Notes under the pieces: generated by a model
Database searches by the model: none
What the model saw: only the letters and a program-made list of their open reading frames with translations
What the model was told of the DNA's origin: nothing
Shown: one piece after another, positions 54,709 to 63,933 of the stretch
How the letters are laid out: the number at the start of each line of letters is the position of its first letter
Position numbering within the stretch: position 1 is the stretch's first letter
Program-made: the position numbers and the translations under genes
Origin: Sphingomonas natans
GTDB taxonomy: Bacteria; Pseudomonadota; Alphaproteobacteria; Sphingomonadales; Sphingomonadaceae
DNA length: 64,000 bases
NCBI RefSeq assembly: GCF_030546695.1
Contig: NZ_JAUOTP010000004.1
Coordinates: forward strand, 310,001-374,000
Reading direction: 5' to 3'

Positions 54709-55382
54709 AGCAAACGCGTATCGCCGCCTTCTCCGAAGACGGAATTGCCGCTCTCAGGTTACGAGCAAACCATCTCGCGAGTTTCGCGGGATGTCGGATT
54801 TCGGCTGGCGACTATCGCTTCACTTGCACCACGTTGATCGCAAGACGCTGGCCGGTCCGCTTTTTCAGTAGCTCGACTATTTGCGGCCGTCGGAACGGCA
54901 GCTGAGCCCCACCACCAGATTCTCTCCGAAACCATGATGGCGAGATGAACGAACGACGGCTTTCAAGATCGACGACTCGCCGCTCACGCGACCGATCATG
55001 GGGCGCGTGTCCGATCAGCAGCCTATGCCGCGAGCTGACATTTGCTCGGGCGGCGCTGAACGACTGGCTCTCGTCGTTAGCTGCCGCGACCATCAGAATC
55101 GATGAGACGCCATTCGCGCAGGCCATGGGGAATCCGAAACCGGGCGTTGGGCCGGCTCAATTCTAGCTGCTGCAAGGGCGTGAAGCGAACAATGCGGCGG
55201 CGCACCGTCCGAAAGCAGCCATGCCGCTCATGATCAATTGCCGATCTGCCAACGTCCGCTGTCACAGACGCTTCACGCAGCTGGCTTACGCAGTCGGAAT
55301 TGGGCGTTTTTCAGCCGGGAACGAGTCGGGATGACACTGCCAAAGCCGGCTGCCGCCGGGACGCGCCCGCGAGGTCGCCTCG
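54709..55382. other. Gene-free stretch, 674 bp
   Basis: No frame here looks like a real gene. A 104-residue minus-strand frame (54812-55126) and some plus-strand fragments have no recognisable fold and lower GC than their surroundings. Fragments read like degraded coding sequence, which may be a remnant or a dispersed intergenic element; I cannot confirm either. The promoter of the ECF sigma gene must lie at the end. Confidence 0.5.
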
Positions 55383-55919
55383 ATGAATGAGCTGACGGCC
55401 GTTGCCGCCCGGCGAAGCGCCGCCGCCGAGGAGACGGCGCTTCATCGGGCGCTGCACGGTTTCGTGACCGGGCGCCTGAGGGATCGCTGCGCGGGCGAGG
55501 ACATCGTCCAGGAGACCTACGTCCGCCTCTACGATTATCGGCGGACACGGACGATCACGGACGCTGCCGCCTTCTGCTTCGCGGTCGCGCGCAATCTGGT
55601 TCACGATCATTTTCGCCGGCTGCGCGCTTTGCCGCCGGGCGCGGAGCTTGCCGACGACATCGCCTGTCCGCAGCCACGCGCCGAGGAGGTGCTCGATTTC
55701 CGCCAGCGCGTCGATGTGCTTATCGGCGCGCTCAGGGTGATGCCGCCGCTCCGGCGCGAGATATTCCTGCGGCGCCGGCTCGACGGCATCCCGGGCCGCA
55801 CGATCGCTGGCGATCTCGGCATGACCCCCGCCGCCGTGGAGAAGCATTGCACCCGCGCGCTCGCCGACCTGCGCCATGCCCTGGAGCGGCGCGGCCTTGC
55901 GATCGGCGCCAGCGCATGA
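55383..55919 (+). CDS. ECF RNA polymerase sigma factor, FecI-like
   Basis: A 178-residue extracytoplasmic-function sigma factor. Region 2 includes 'CAGEDIVQETYVRLYDYR' and 'FAVARNLVHDHFRRLRAL', which read -10 DNA; region 4 is 'LPPLRREIF'-like ('VMPPLRREIFLRRRLDGI') with the helix-turn-helix 'TIAGDLGMTPAAVEKHCTRA', which reads -35. It has no regulatory extra domains. The next gene, a FecR-type membrane anti-sigma, overlaps its stop, and a TonB receptor with a signalling domain follows: the complete FecI/FecR/receptor transduction chain. Confidence 0.94.
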   Translation: MNELTAVAARRSAAAEETALHRALHGFVTGRLRDRCAGEDIVQETYVRLYDYRRTRTITDAAAFCFAVARNLVHDHFRRLRALPPGAELADDIACPQPRAEEVLDFRQRVDVLIGALRVMPPLRREIFLRRRLDGIPGRTIAGDLGMTPAAVEKHCTRALADLRHALERRGLAIGASA

Positions 55920-56863
55920 GCCGCCGCGCCGCTCTGCTCGACGCTGCGCGCTGGACATTGTGCGAGGAGGAGCATGCGCTCGCCGAGCCGCCGCCCCACG
56001 CTGCCGACGACGTCCAGGCCACGCTTCACGATCCCGCGCTAAGCGCCGCGCTCGCGGAGATGGGGGCGATCGCCCGGCTTTCGGACGCCGATGTGCGGGC
56101 CCTCCGCGCCGGTCGCCGTCATGCGATCGGCACCGGCATCGTGGCGGTGCTGGTCGCGGTGGTCGGCATCGGCGCCTGGCAGCGCACACGGATCGCGCCG
56201 ACGGGCTCCGAGACACGGCATTTCGAGACGCGCCGCGGCGAGCAGCGCGTCGTCCGGCTCGAGGACGGATCGACGCTGCGGCTGGATGGCGCGACGAGCG
56301 TGGACGTGACGTTGGATCGCCGGGAACGACGGGTCGAACTGCGCCGTGGCGACGCTTATTTCGATGTCGCGCATGAGGCGAACCGTCCGTTCGTCGTCCA
56401 GGCCGGCGGCTCGGCGACGCGCGTGCTCGGCACCGCCTTCACGATCGACCTCGCCGGCCAGGACGTGCGGCTTTCCGTCTATCGCGGCCGGGTCCGTTTT
56501 GGTGGCGACAAGGGCTCAATCCTCGTCTCGTCCGGCTGGCGCTCGCGCTTCGCCAGTGGGTTCGCCCGCACGCCGACGCGCTTCGACGCGGCGCAGCAGG
56601 ACTGGCGCGGATCGTGGATCGATACCGATGACATGCAGCTCGGCGAGCTAGTCGACGCGCTCAACCGGCGTGCCGGCCCGCTGATCCTGCGGCCCTCACC
56701 TGGCCTCGCCGCCATTCCCCTAGCCGGCCGCTTCAGGCTCGATGATGCCGAACTTCTTCTGGGCGCGATGGGCGCCGCCTATGGCTTCCGCGTCGAGCGG
56801 GAGGGGGATCGGCTGCGCCTGACGGGCCTCGTCGATCCTATCGCGAGATCGACGCCGAAATGA
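55916..56863 (+). CDS. FecR-like membrane anti-sigma / sigma regulator
   Basis: A 315-residue inner-membrane protein. Residues 1-75 are the cytosolic sigma-binding part ('LLDAARWTLCEEEHALAEPP', shorter than usual). One transmembrane helix, 'AIGTGIVAVLVAVVGIGAW', follows at 72-92. The periplasmic FecR domain has 'RHFETRRGEQRVVRLEDGS', 'GDAYFDVAHEANRPFVVQAG' and 'RVLGTAFTIDL'. It ends with an STN-like segment ('GRFRLDDAELLLGAMGAAYG') that contacts the receptor's signalling domain. ATG overlaps the sigma stop (ATGA). On substrate binding by the receptor it would free sigma. Confidence 0.92.
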   Translation: MSRRAALLDAARWTLCEEEHALAEPPPHAADDVQATLHDPALSAALAEMGAIARLSDADVRALRAGRRHAIGTGIVAVLVAVVGIGAWQRTRIAPTGSETRHFETRRGEQRVVRLEDGSTLRLDGATSVDVTLDRRERRVELRRGDAYFDVAHEANRPFVVQAGGSATRVLGTAFTIDLAGQDVRLSVYRGRVRFGGDKGSILVSSGWRSRFASGFARTPTRFDAAQQDWRGSWIDTDDMQLGELVDALNRRAGPLILRPSPGLAAIPLAGRFRLDDAELLLGAMGAAYGFRVEREGDRLRLTGLVDPIARSTPK

Positions 56864-56953
56864 CGCCGCACTGCAACAAAATTCTTTTGTCCTGATCCGG
56901 ATCGCCCCCCGTCTTCCTGTTCGGAGGCGCATCGCGCTGCAACGGAGGGACAG

Positions 56954-59947
56954 ATGACACGCTCAAGGGGGATTTCGCTCTCAGCTTTGGCCATGGCGCT
57001 CGCCACGCCATCGATTACACACGCGCAGACGGCGCAGACGGCCAATCTGGCGCGCGCTATGCAGTTCGACATCGCGCCGACCGATCTGCGCACCGGCATC
57101 TCCCAATTCTCGCTGGCGACCGGCCTGCAGGTAATCGTCGCGCCGACGGCGGTAGCCGGGCGGCAGACCGGGGGCGTGCAGGGTTCACACAGCGTGCGCG
57201 CCGGTCTCGATCAGCTGCTGCGCGGCACCGATCTCGTCGCCTCGATCAAGGGTGGGGTCGCGGTGCTGAAGCCCGCCGGCGGGGGCGGGCGCCGTGCACC
57301 GATGGTGACGCCGGTATCCGCCGTTTCGACGGCCACGGTCGCCGAAGCCGGCAACGGCGCACCGTCCGACATCGTCGTTTCCGGCTATCGCCAGAGTCTT
57401 ACGGAGGCGCAGGTTCTGAAGCGCGGCGCAGTCGGCGCGGAGGACGACATCGTCGCCACCGACATTGCCGCCTTTCCCGATCTGAACCTCGCGGAATCGC
57501 TCCAGCGCATTCCCGGCATCACGATCACGCGCGACAGCGGCGAGGGTCGCCAGATCGCCCTGCGCGGCCTGGGCGCGGATTTCACCCGCACCCAGCTGAA
57601 CGGGATGGAAGTGCTCGGCAACACCGCCTCCGGCATGGACAATCGCGGCAACGTCGCGCGCTCGCGCTCGTTCGACTACAGCCTGTTCGCGTCCGAGCTC
57701 TTCAACCGCGTCTCTGTCCAGAAATCCTATTCGGCCGATCAGGACGAAGGCGGCATTGCCGGCACCGTCCAGCTGACCAGCGCGAAGCCGCTCGACTATG
57801 AAGGCTCCAAATTCGTGGTCTCGGCCAAGGGGCAGACGAACACGAATACGAACGGTGTCACACCCCGTCTTGTGGGCCTCGCCTCGGTTCGCTCGGGTGA
57901 CCTGGGCGCGCTCGTCTCCGTCGCCTACAGCAACATCCGCAACAACGAATATGGCTATCGCAACTGGGGCTGGGGCCTCACCAGATATGCCGCCGCCAAT
58001 ATCGGCCCGAGCGTCGATGCGGCGACGCGCCAGAAGCTCCTCGCGGGCGTCTGGCAGCCGACCGCGCAGTCGCCGTCGAGCTGGTATACGAACCGGAAGC
58101 GGCTCGGCGTCACCTCGTCGCTGCAATATCATCCCGGCGACCGCTTCAAGATCGACGTCGATCTGCTCTACGGCCGGCTGTGGGATCATCGCGACGATTA
58201 TGCGCTGGCGACCGCAGGCGCGAACCCACTGACCGGCACGACGATCAACGGCACGCAGATCATCCAGAGCGCGACGATCGACGACACGAACACGCTGCGC
58301 GCGGCCAGCTTCACCGGCATCGACCTGCGGTCCGAGCATCACATCGTCAAGAACCACACCGATTTCTACCAGGCGGTCGCCAATACGAGCTGGACCGCCA
58401 CGGATCGGCTGACGGTCCACGCGCTGGGCGGCTACGAGGAAGCCGATTTCGCGCAACCGGTGTTCGACAAGGTGTTCATGGAGGCCAAGAACACGGCCTT
58501 CAGCTACGACACGCGCCCGACGGTCCCGGTCAACACCTACAGCATCGACCTGACCAACCCGAACCTCTGGCAATTGCAGCGCCTCGACGTTCAGGAGAAC
58601 AAGGTCGTCAATCGCTACGCCAACGGCAAGCTGGACGCGACATACCAGCTCGACGATGCCCTGACGCTGAATGCCGGCGGTCAGTTCAAGCACTTCACCA
58701 ACAGCGGCTATACCTGGGCCAACAAGGTCTTCCACAATGTGCCGACCCTGACCGCGGTCCCGAACGACCTGAAGCAGACGGTCGGCGTCGACACGCTGAC
58801 CCAATATATCGTCGGTGATGTCGACGGCATCTATTCGCTGATCGGCGACCCGCGGAACCTGACCGCGGCGAACCTCCAGGCGGGCAGCGACTATCGCGTC
58901 GACGAGAAGACCTGGGCCGGTTTCGCGCAATTGAACCTCGACACGCGGGTGGCCGACATGCGGCTGCGCGCCAATGCCGGCGTGCGTTATTATTCGACCG
59001 ATCTCGTCTCGTCCGGCAATCTCGCGACCGGTGCCGGTTTCGTGCCGGTCTCGATCTCGACGAACAGCCACGGCTGGCTGCCCGCGGCCAATATGGCGCT
59101 GGACGTCGCGCGCACCGTCGTGGTCCGGCTGAGCGCGAGCCGCAACGTCAATCGGCCGGGCCTGGGCGATCTCGCCGCGGCGGGCACGATCACGACGCGG
59201 CCGAACGGCGGATCGCTGAGCCTCGGCAATCCCTTCCTCAAGCCCTACAAGGCGACGTCGGTTGAGGGATCCGCCGAATGGTATATGGACCAGCACGGCT
59301 TCGCCTCGCTTGGCGTCTTCTACAAGAAGATGGGCAGCTTCGTGACCACGTCATCGCAGCAGATCCCGTATGGCCAGACCGGCCTGCCGCTGTCGCTGCT
59401 GATCCAGGGTCAGGACGCCAACACGCCCTATGACGTGAGCCAGCCGATCAACGGCCCGGGCGCGGATATCAAGGGTATCGAAGCCGCCTTCCAGCACGAC
59501 TTCACCTTCCTGCCGGGCGCTCTCCGGCATCTGGGCATGGTCGTGAACGGCACCTATTTCGACGGCGACCAAACGGTCTTCTACACGACCGGCGGAGTGA
59601 CGACCTCGCGCAGCCTGCCGCTCTACAACCTCTCGAAATGGGCGGCGAACGCGACGCTCTATTATGAGAATGCGGTTTGGGGTGCGCGCGTCTCGGCCGC
59701 CTATCGGAGCCAGTATCTGACGGGCGCCGGCAACGCGCTCGCCAATGCCGGTGGCGGCATCAAGGGCACCACCAACGTCGACTTTCAGGCGCATTTCAAC
59801 ATCACACCGCGGATCCGCCTGATCGCCGAGGGCATCAACCTTACGAACGAGCCGATCCGCCAGTTCGCGAGCGTCGATGCGGACCGGACCGAGGTCTACA
59901 CGACCGCCGGCCGGATCTTCTCGTTCGGCGTCAGCGCCGAATTCTGA
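56954..59947 (+). CDS. TonB-dependent transducer receptor with STN signalling domain
   Basis: A 997-residue outer-membrane receptor. The signal peptide ends near 'SITHAQ'. An STN domain (about 35-105: 'FDIAPTDLRTGISQFSLATG') in the periplasm contacts FecR. After a linker, the plug ('DIVATDIAAFPDLNLAESLQ', 'RIPGITITRDSGEGRQIALR', 'LNGMEVLGNT') precedes the 22-strand barrel, which ends 'TAGRIFSFGVSAEF' with the aromatic C-terminus. The receptor is of the large polymer- or oligomer-importing sphingomonad type. Two enzymes, PI-PLC-like and phosphatase, follow at once and suggest phosphorylated organic compounds as ligand. Confidence 0.94.
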   Translation: MTRSRGISLSALAMALATPSITHAQTAQTANLARAMQFDIAPTDLRTGISQFSLATGLQVIVAPTAVAGRQTGGVQGSHSVRAGLDQLLRGTDLVASIKGGVAVLKPAGGGGRRAPMVTPVSAVSTATVAEAGNGAPSDIVVSGYRQSLTEAQVLKRGAVGAEDDIVATDIAAFPDLNLAESLQRIPGITITRDSGEGRQIALRGLGADFTRTQLNGMEVLGNTASGMDNRGNVARSRSFDYSLFASELFNRVSVQKSYSADQDEGGIAGTVQLTSAKPLDYEGSKFVVSAKGQTNTNTNGVTPRLVGLASVRSGDLGALVSVAYSNIRNNEYGYRNWGWGLTRYAAANIGPSVDAATRQKLLAGVWQPTAQSPSSWYTNRKRLGVTSSLQYHPGDRFKIDVDLLYGRLWDHRDDYALATAGANPLTGTTINGTQIIQSATIDDTNTLRAASFTGIDLRSEHHIVKNHTDFYQAVANTSWTATDRLTVHALGGYEEADFAQPVFDKVFMEAKNTAFSYDTRPTVPVNTYSIDLTNPNLWQLQRLDVQENKVVNRYANGKLDATYQLDDALTLNAGGQFKHFTNSGYTWANKVFHNVPTLTAVPNDLKQTVGVDTLTQYIVGDVDGIYSLIGDPRNLTAANLQAGSDYRVDEKTWAGFAQLNLDTRVADMRLRANAGVRYYSTDLVSSGNLATGAGFVPVSISTNSHGWLPAANMALDVARTVVVRLSASRNVNRPGLGDLAAAGTITTRPNGGSLSLGNPFLKPYKATSVEGSAEWYMDQHGFASLGVFYKKMGSFVTTSSQQIPYGQTGLPLSLLIQGQDANTPYDVSQPINGPGADIKGIEAAFQHDFTFLPGALRHLGMVVNGTYFDGDQTVFYTTGGVTTSRSLPLYNLSKWAANATLYYENAVWGARVSAAYRSQYLTGAGNALANAGGGIKGTTNVDFQAHFNITPRIRLIAEGINLTNEPIRQFASVDADRTEVYTTAGRIFSFGVSAEF

Positions 59948-60005
59948 CGCGGAGCGCCCGCTCGGTCTCTGGCCGGGCGGGCGACCCAATTGCTGTGGTG
60001 ATGAG

Positions 60006-61052
60006 ATGATTCCACTCCTGCTTGCGCTCACGTCTGCCGCCGTCCCCGCGATCCGCATGAACGACATCAGCGTGGTCGGCACCCACAACAGCTACAAACA
60101 GGCGATGCCGGCCGCGACGATGGCCAGGCTGCGCGCCGCCGATCCAAAAGCCGCCGACACGCTCGATTATGGCCACCGGCCGCTGGCCGACCAGCTCGAC
60201 GCGGGCGCCCGCCAGCTCGAGATCGATGTCAATTACGATCCGCAGGGTGGCCATTATGCAGCCGGATCCACCGATCCGAAACTAGGCGTGCCGGGCTTCA
60301 AGGTGCTGCACATCCCCGGCATCGACAATGGCAGCGCCTGTCCGCTGTTCACCGATTGCCTGCGCACGATCCTCGCATGGTCGAACGCCCATCCCCGCCA
60401 CGTCCCGATACTGCTGATGTTCAACGCCAAGGACGAGCAGAATGCGGCGCGCGGCGGCATCGATGCCCTGCCCTTCACCGAAGCCGCTTTTGATGCGCTG
60501 GATGCCGAGATCCGCTCCGTCCTGCCGGCCGCCAAGATCATCACGCCGGATGAGGTGCAGGGCCGCTACCCGACGCTGCGCGACGCCGTGCTGGCGGGCA
60601 ACTGGCCGACGCTGGAGAAAGCACGCGGCCGCCTCCTCTTCGCGCTCGACGAACCGCCCGCGAAGGTCGCGGTCTATCGCGGCGCGCGCCGCTCGCTGGA
60701 GGGCCGCATCTTCTTCATCAACACCGACGAGCAATCGCCGGCCGCCGCCTATCTGACGCTCAACCGCCCGATCGAGGATCAGGCGCGGATCCGCCGCGAC
60801 GTCGCTGCAGGCTTCCTCGTCCGCACCCGCGCCGACGCCAACACGATCGAGGCGCGTGCAAACGACACGAGGGCACGAGAGGCTGCGTTCGCCAGCGGCG
60901 CGCAATATGTCTCGACCGACTATCTCTGGCCGGATCCGCGCTTCGGAAACGATTACGCCGTCCGCCTGCCTGGAGGCGCCGCGGCACGCTGCAACCCCGT
61001 GCGCGCGCCGAAGGACTGCCGCGCTGCGGATCTCGAGGGTGCGCACAGATGA
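60006..61052 (+). CDS. Phosphoinositide-specific phospholipase C-like enzyme (PI-PLC-C1 type)
   Basis: A 348-residue protein of the Ca2+-dependent PI-PLC-like family. The N-terminus 'MIPLLLALTSAAVPAI' is a short signal peptide. 'ISVVGTHNSYKQAM' holds the first catalytic His, 'LDAGARQLEIDVNYDP' the acidic metal-binding residues, and 'LHIPGIDNGSACPLF' a family-specific loop. The fold is a TIM barrel; substrates in life may be inositol phospholipids, lysophospholipids or similar phosphodiesters, and are not shown by sequence. It is 58 bp after the receptor and its end overlaps the phosphatase start (ATGA), so products would pass to the phosphatase. Confidence 0.88.
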   Translation: MIPLLLALTSAAVPAIRMNDISVVGTHNSYKQAMPAATMARLRAADPKAADTLDYGHRPLADQLDAGARQLEIDVNYDPQGGHYAAGSTDPKLGVPGFKVLHIPGIDNGSACPLFTDCLRTILAWSNAHPRHVPILLMFNAKDEQNAARGGIDALPFTEAAFDALDAEIRSVLPAAKIITPDEVQGRYPTLRDAVLAGNWPTLEKARGRLLFALDEPPAKVAVYRGARRSLEGRIFFINTDEQSPAAAYLTLNRPIEDQARIRRDVAAGFLVRTRADANTIEARANDTRAREAAFASGAQYVSTDYLWPDPRFGNDYAVRLPGGAAARCNPVRAPKDCRAADLEGAHR

Positions 61053-61834
61053 AGCGAGCCGCCTTTCTCGCTGGTGCCGTCGTCGCGCTTGCCGGCGCCC
61101 GGGCCGCGAATCCGCCCAGACCCTATCTGGCCGATGTGCCGAAAGCGGAGCTGATCCGCATCCTGCCGCCGCCGCCCGCCCGGGGATCCGCCGAGGACGT
61201 GGCCGACCGCCGCATCTTCCGCGAGACGCGCACGCTAGCAGGCGGCGCCCGCTGGCGGCTCGCCACGCGCGACGTGACCGACGATCGCTTCACCACCTTC
61301 GCCTGCGCGATGGGCATGACGCTCGATCGCCAGACCGCTCCCGCATTGGCCCGGATGTTCGACCGGATGGGCGGCGTCGATCTCGTGGGATCGGTCAAGA
61401 GCGCCTACCAGCGCCGCCGTCCCTATCTCGATGCGCCCGGACCGATCTGCGAGCCCCGGACCGCGCACCTTGCCGCCAATGGCGATTTTCCTTCGGGCCA
61501 CGCCGCGACCGGCTGGTCGACCGCACTGGTACTGGCAGAGCTTATACCCGAGCGGGCGACCGCGATCCTGCGTCGCGGACGCATCTATGGCGAGAGCCGC
61601 TTCCTGTGCGGATCGCACAGCAGGAGCGCGGTCGAGGCGGGCTATATGTCCGGCGCGACGATGGTCGCCCTGCTTCACGCCTCGCCCGATTTCGGCACGG
61701 ACATGCTGGCGGCCCGCAGGGAACTGGAGAGCCTGCGATCGCGCGCGCAAGCGCCGGGTGCCGCGCGGTGCGGGCCGGAGGAAGGAGAGGCATTGCCATG
61801 GACCGCCCCCCGGCGAGGCAATAAGCATCGATAG
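61049..61834 (+). CDS. Class A (PhoN-like) acid phosphatase with altered active-site motif
   Basis: A 261-residue exported PAP2-type phosphatase; the signal peptide ends at 'GARAANPP'. The three family motifs are K117-x6-R124-P125 ('KSAYQRRRPY'), P148-S-G-H151 ('GDFPSGHAATGW') and S183-R184-x5-H190. The third motif normally continues x3-D; here position 194 is Ala ('GSHSRSAVEAG'). The Asp orients the nucleophilic His, so activity may be reduced or changed. ATG overlaps the PLC stop. It is last of the sigma-to-phosphatase series and would take phosphate from organic esters in the periplasm. Confidence 0.9.
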   Translation: MKRAAFLAGAVVALAGARAANPPRPYLADVPKAELIRILPPPPARGSAEDVADRRIFRETRTLAGGARWRLATRDVTDDRFTTFACAMGMTLDRQTAPALARMFDRMGGVDLVGSVKSAYQRRRPYLDAPGPICEPRTAHLAANGDFPSGHAATGWSTALVLAELIPERATAILRRGRIYGESRFLCGSHSRSAVEAGYMSGATMVALLHASPDFGTDMLAARRELESLRSRAQAPGAARCGPEEGEALPWTAPRRGNKHR

Positions 61835-62006
61835 ACACCCATTGTTCGGCATGCCGCATGGTCCGCGAGCTTCGCTCATCAGCCGCCTCACGTAGCCAGA
61901 CATGGCGGTCGCATCTCAGCATGGCCGCGAGGCGTCGCCATGCTCGGTGGGTCCAGAGAAAATCGTCGATTCTCATGGAGGAGTGCGGCCCCAATAGATG
62001 GGCCCG

Positions 62007-62096
<90 letters not shown>

Positions 62097-62217
62097 GCAG
62101 CGAGGTTCGAAAGCCACCCGAAGGGCGGCCGGATCGATCGAGCGGCGCCTCTAGCCGAGCCGAACCGGCTTGCCAAGGGCGCTTGCGCAGGTCCGTACAG
62201 GACCTAAATAGGAGCGC

Positions 62218-62601
62218 ATGACGCTCACGCCCCGCACCAACATCGTCTCATCCGGTCCGCTGCCCGTGATGCCGCCGATCTCGCACGCGCGTTTCGCGCT
62301 GGGCGAGGTCGTGCGCCACCGGCTGTTCGGCTTCCGCGGCGTCGTCTTCGATGTCGATCCGGTCTTCGCCAATAGCGACGAATGGTATGACGCGATTCCC
62401 GAGGAGGTGCGCCCGGTCAAGGACCAGCCCTTCTACCATCTGCTCGCCGAAAATGCCGAGGCGAGCTACGTCGCCTATGTCAGCCAGCAGAATCTGGAGC
62501 CCGACCGCAGCGACGAACCGATCGATCACCCCGCGATCAGCGGCCTGTTCGAGCCTTTCACCGACGGCCGCTATGCGCTGCGTCGCGAGCATCGCCATTA
62601 G
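62218..62601 (+). CDS. hspQ: Heat shock protein HspQ
   Basis: A 127-residue protein of the HspQ (YccV) family, an adaptor or stimulator of the Lon protease and DnaA stability factor in enterics. Signatures are 'ARFALGEVVRHRLFGFRGVV', 'FDVDPVFANSDEWYDAIPEE', 'RPVKDQPFYHLLAEN' and 'YVAYVSQQNLEPD'. The N-terminal 20 residues are an extra tail compared with the E. coli protein. AGGAG lies just before the ATG. It is divergent from tRNA-Ser and precedes the radical SAM gene by 73 bp. Confidence 0.94.
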   Translation: MTLTPRTNIVSSGPLPVMPPISHARFALGEVVRHRLFGFRGVVFDVDPVFANSDEWYDAIPEEVRPVKDQPFYHLLAENAEASYVAYVSQQNLEPDRSDEPIDHPAISGLFEPFTDGRYALRREHRH

Positions 62602-62674
62602 AATAATTCGCTAAATCGAGGAGCTTGCGTCGATTGCCCTTGCCCTGCCGTTCTGGCGAACATATCACGAACGC

Positions 62675-63919
62675 ATGGCGCAGCTGGACACCAAGGCGAA
62701 GCTGGCGATCCTCGCCGATGCCGCCAAATATGATGCGTCCTGCGCTTCCTCCGGCACGGCCAAGCGCAACTCTCGCGACGGCAAGGGGATTGGCTCCACC
62801 GAGGGCATGGGCATCTGCCATGCTTATGCGCCGGATGGCCGCTGTATCTCCTTGCTCAAGATCCTGCTGACCAACAGCTGCATCTTCGACTGCCATTATT
62901 GCATCAACCGCAAGAGTTCGAACGTCCGCCGCGCGCGCTTCACCGCCGAGGAGGTCGTCCAGCTCACGCTCGCTTTCTATCGGCGCAATTATATCGAGGG
63001 GCTGTTCCTCTCCTCGGGGATCATCTCCTCGTCCGATTATACGATGGAGCAGATGGTCGAGGTCGCGCGCAGCCTGCGCGAGGATCATCATTTTCGCGGC
63101 TATATCCATCTGAAGACGATCCCCGATGCGGATCCCGCGCTCGTCCACGCCGCTGGGCTCCATGCCGATCGCCTGTCGATCAATGTCGAGCTGCCGACCG
63201 CGCATGGCCTCGCCCGGCTCGCGCCCGAGAAATCGGTCGTGCGGATCGCCGGCGCGATGGGCGATCTGAAGGAATCGATCGACGAGGGGCATGACGCGCG
63301 CAAGCGCTTCCGTTCCGCTCCCAAATTCGCCCCCGCCGGCCAGTCGACGCAGATGATCGTCGGCGCGGACAGCGCCAATGATGGCGAGATCATCGCCAGC
63401 GCGAGCGGGCTTTACGATCGCTTCGGCATGCGCCGCGTCTATTATTCGGCGTTCAGCCCGATCCCCGACGCGAGCGCGATCCTGCCGCTCAAGCGCCCGC
63501 CCTTGATGCGCGAGCACCGGCTTTATCAGTCGGACTGGATGATGCGCTTCTACGGCTTCAAGGCGGCCGAGGTCGCCGCCGCCACCGACGCATCGGGCAT
63601 GCTCCCGCTCGACATGGACCCGAAGCTCGCCTGGGCGCTCAAGTTTCGCGACATCTTCCCGGTCGACATTAACCGCGCACCGAAGGAGGCACTGCTGCGC
63701 GTCCCCGGACTCGGCACGAAGGCGATAGCCGCGATCCTTACCGCGCGCCGCGTCCGCCGGCTGCGGCTGGAGGATGTCGCGCGGTTGACCGTTTCGATCG
63801 CGAAGGTCCGTCCCTTCCTCATCGCCGCCGACTGGACGCCCGCGCGGATCGACGGCGCGGTCGATCTGAAGGCGCTCGTCGCGCCCAAGGTCGAGCAGAT
63901 GGAATTGTTCGCCGCCTGA
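62675..63919 (+). CDS. Putative DNA modification/repair radical SAM protein
   Basis: A 414-residue radical SAM enzyme. The 4Fe-4S motif is C69-x3-C73-x2-C76 ('SCIFDCHYCIN'). 'LFLSSGIISSSDYTMEQM' and 'LHADRLSINVELPT' follow as in the rSAM family found beside uracil-DNA-glycosylase-like genes, and a C-terminal helix-hairpin-helix ('LLRVPGLGTKAIAAILTARR') suggests DNA binding. The reaction is not known. In most genomes a UDG/DUF4130 gene follows directly; here an ABC ATPase does. No strong ribosome site is seen at this ATG. Confidence 0.9.
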   Translation: MAQLDTKAKLAILADAAKYDASCASSGTAKRNSRDGKGIGSTEGMGICHAYAPDGRCISLLKILLTNSCIFDCHYCINRKSSNVRRARFTAEEVVQLTLAFYRRNYIEGLFLSSGIISSSDYTMEQMVEVARSLREDHHFRGYIHLKTIPDADPALVHAAGLHADRLSINVELPTAHGLARLAPEKSVVRIAGAMGDLKESIDEGHDARKRFRSAPKFAPAGQSTQMIVGADSANDGEIIASASGLYDRFGMRRVYYSAFSPIPDASAILPLKRPPLMREHRLYQSDWMMRFYGFKAAEVAAATDASGMLPLDMDPKLAWALKFRDIFPVDINRAPKEALLRVPGLGTKAIAAILTARRVRRLRLEDVARLTVSIAKVRPFLIAADWTPARIDGAVDLKALVAPKVEQMELFAA

Positions 63920-63933
63920 GCGCGCGGGTGGCG

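Noticed and set aside
54812-55126. A 104-codon minus-strand frame as a gene
   Set aside because: No ribosome site, no domain, and the composition is unlike neighbouring genes.
57185-59296. A 703-codon frame antisense to the STN receptor
   Set aside because: Shadow of a well-supported gene; no domain is visible.
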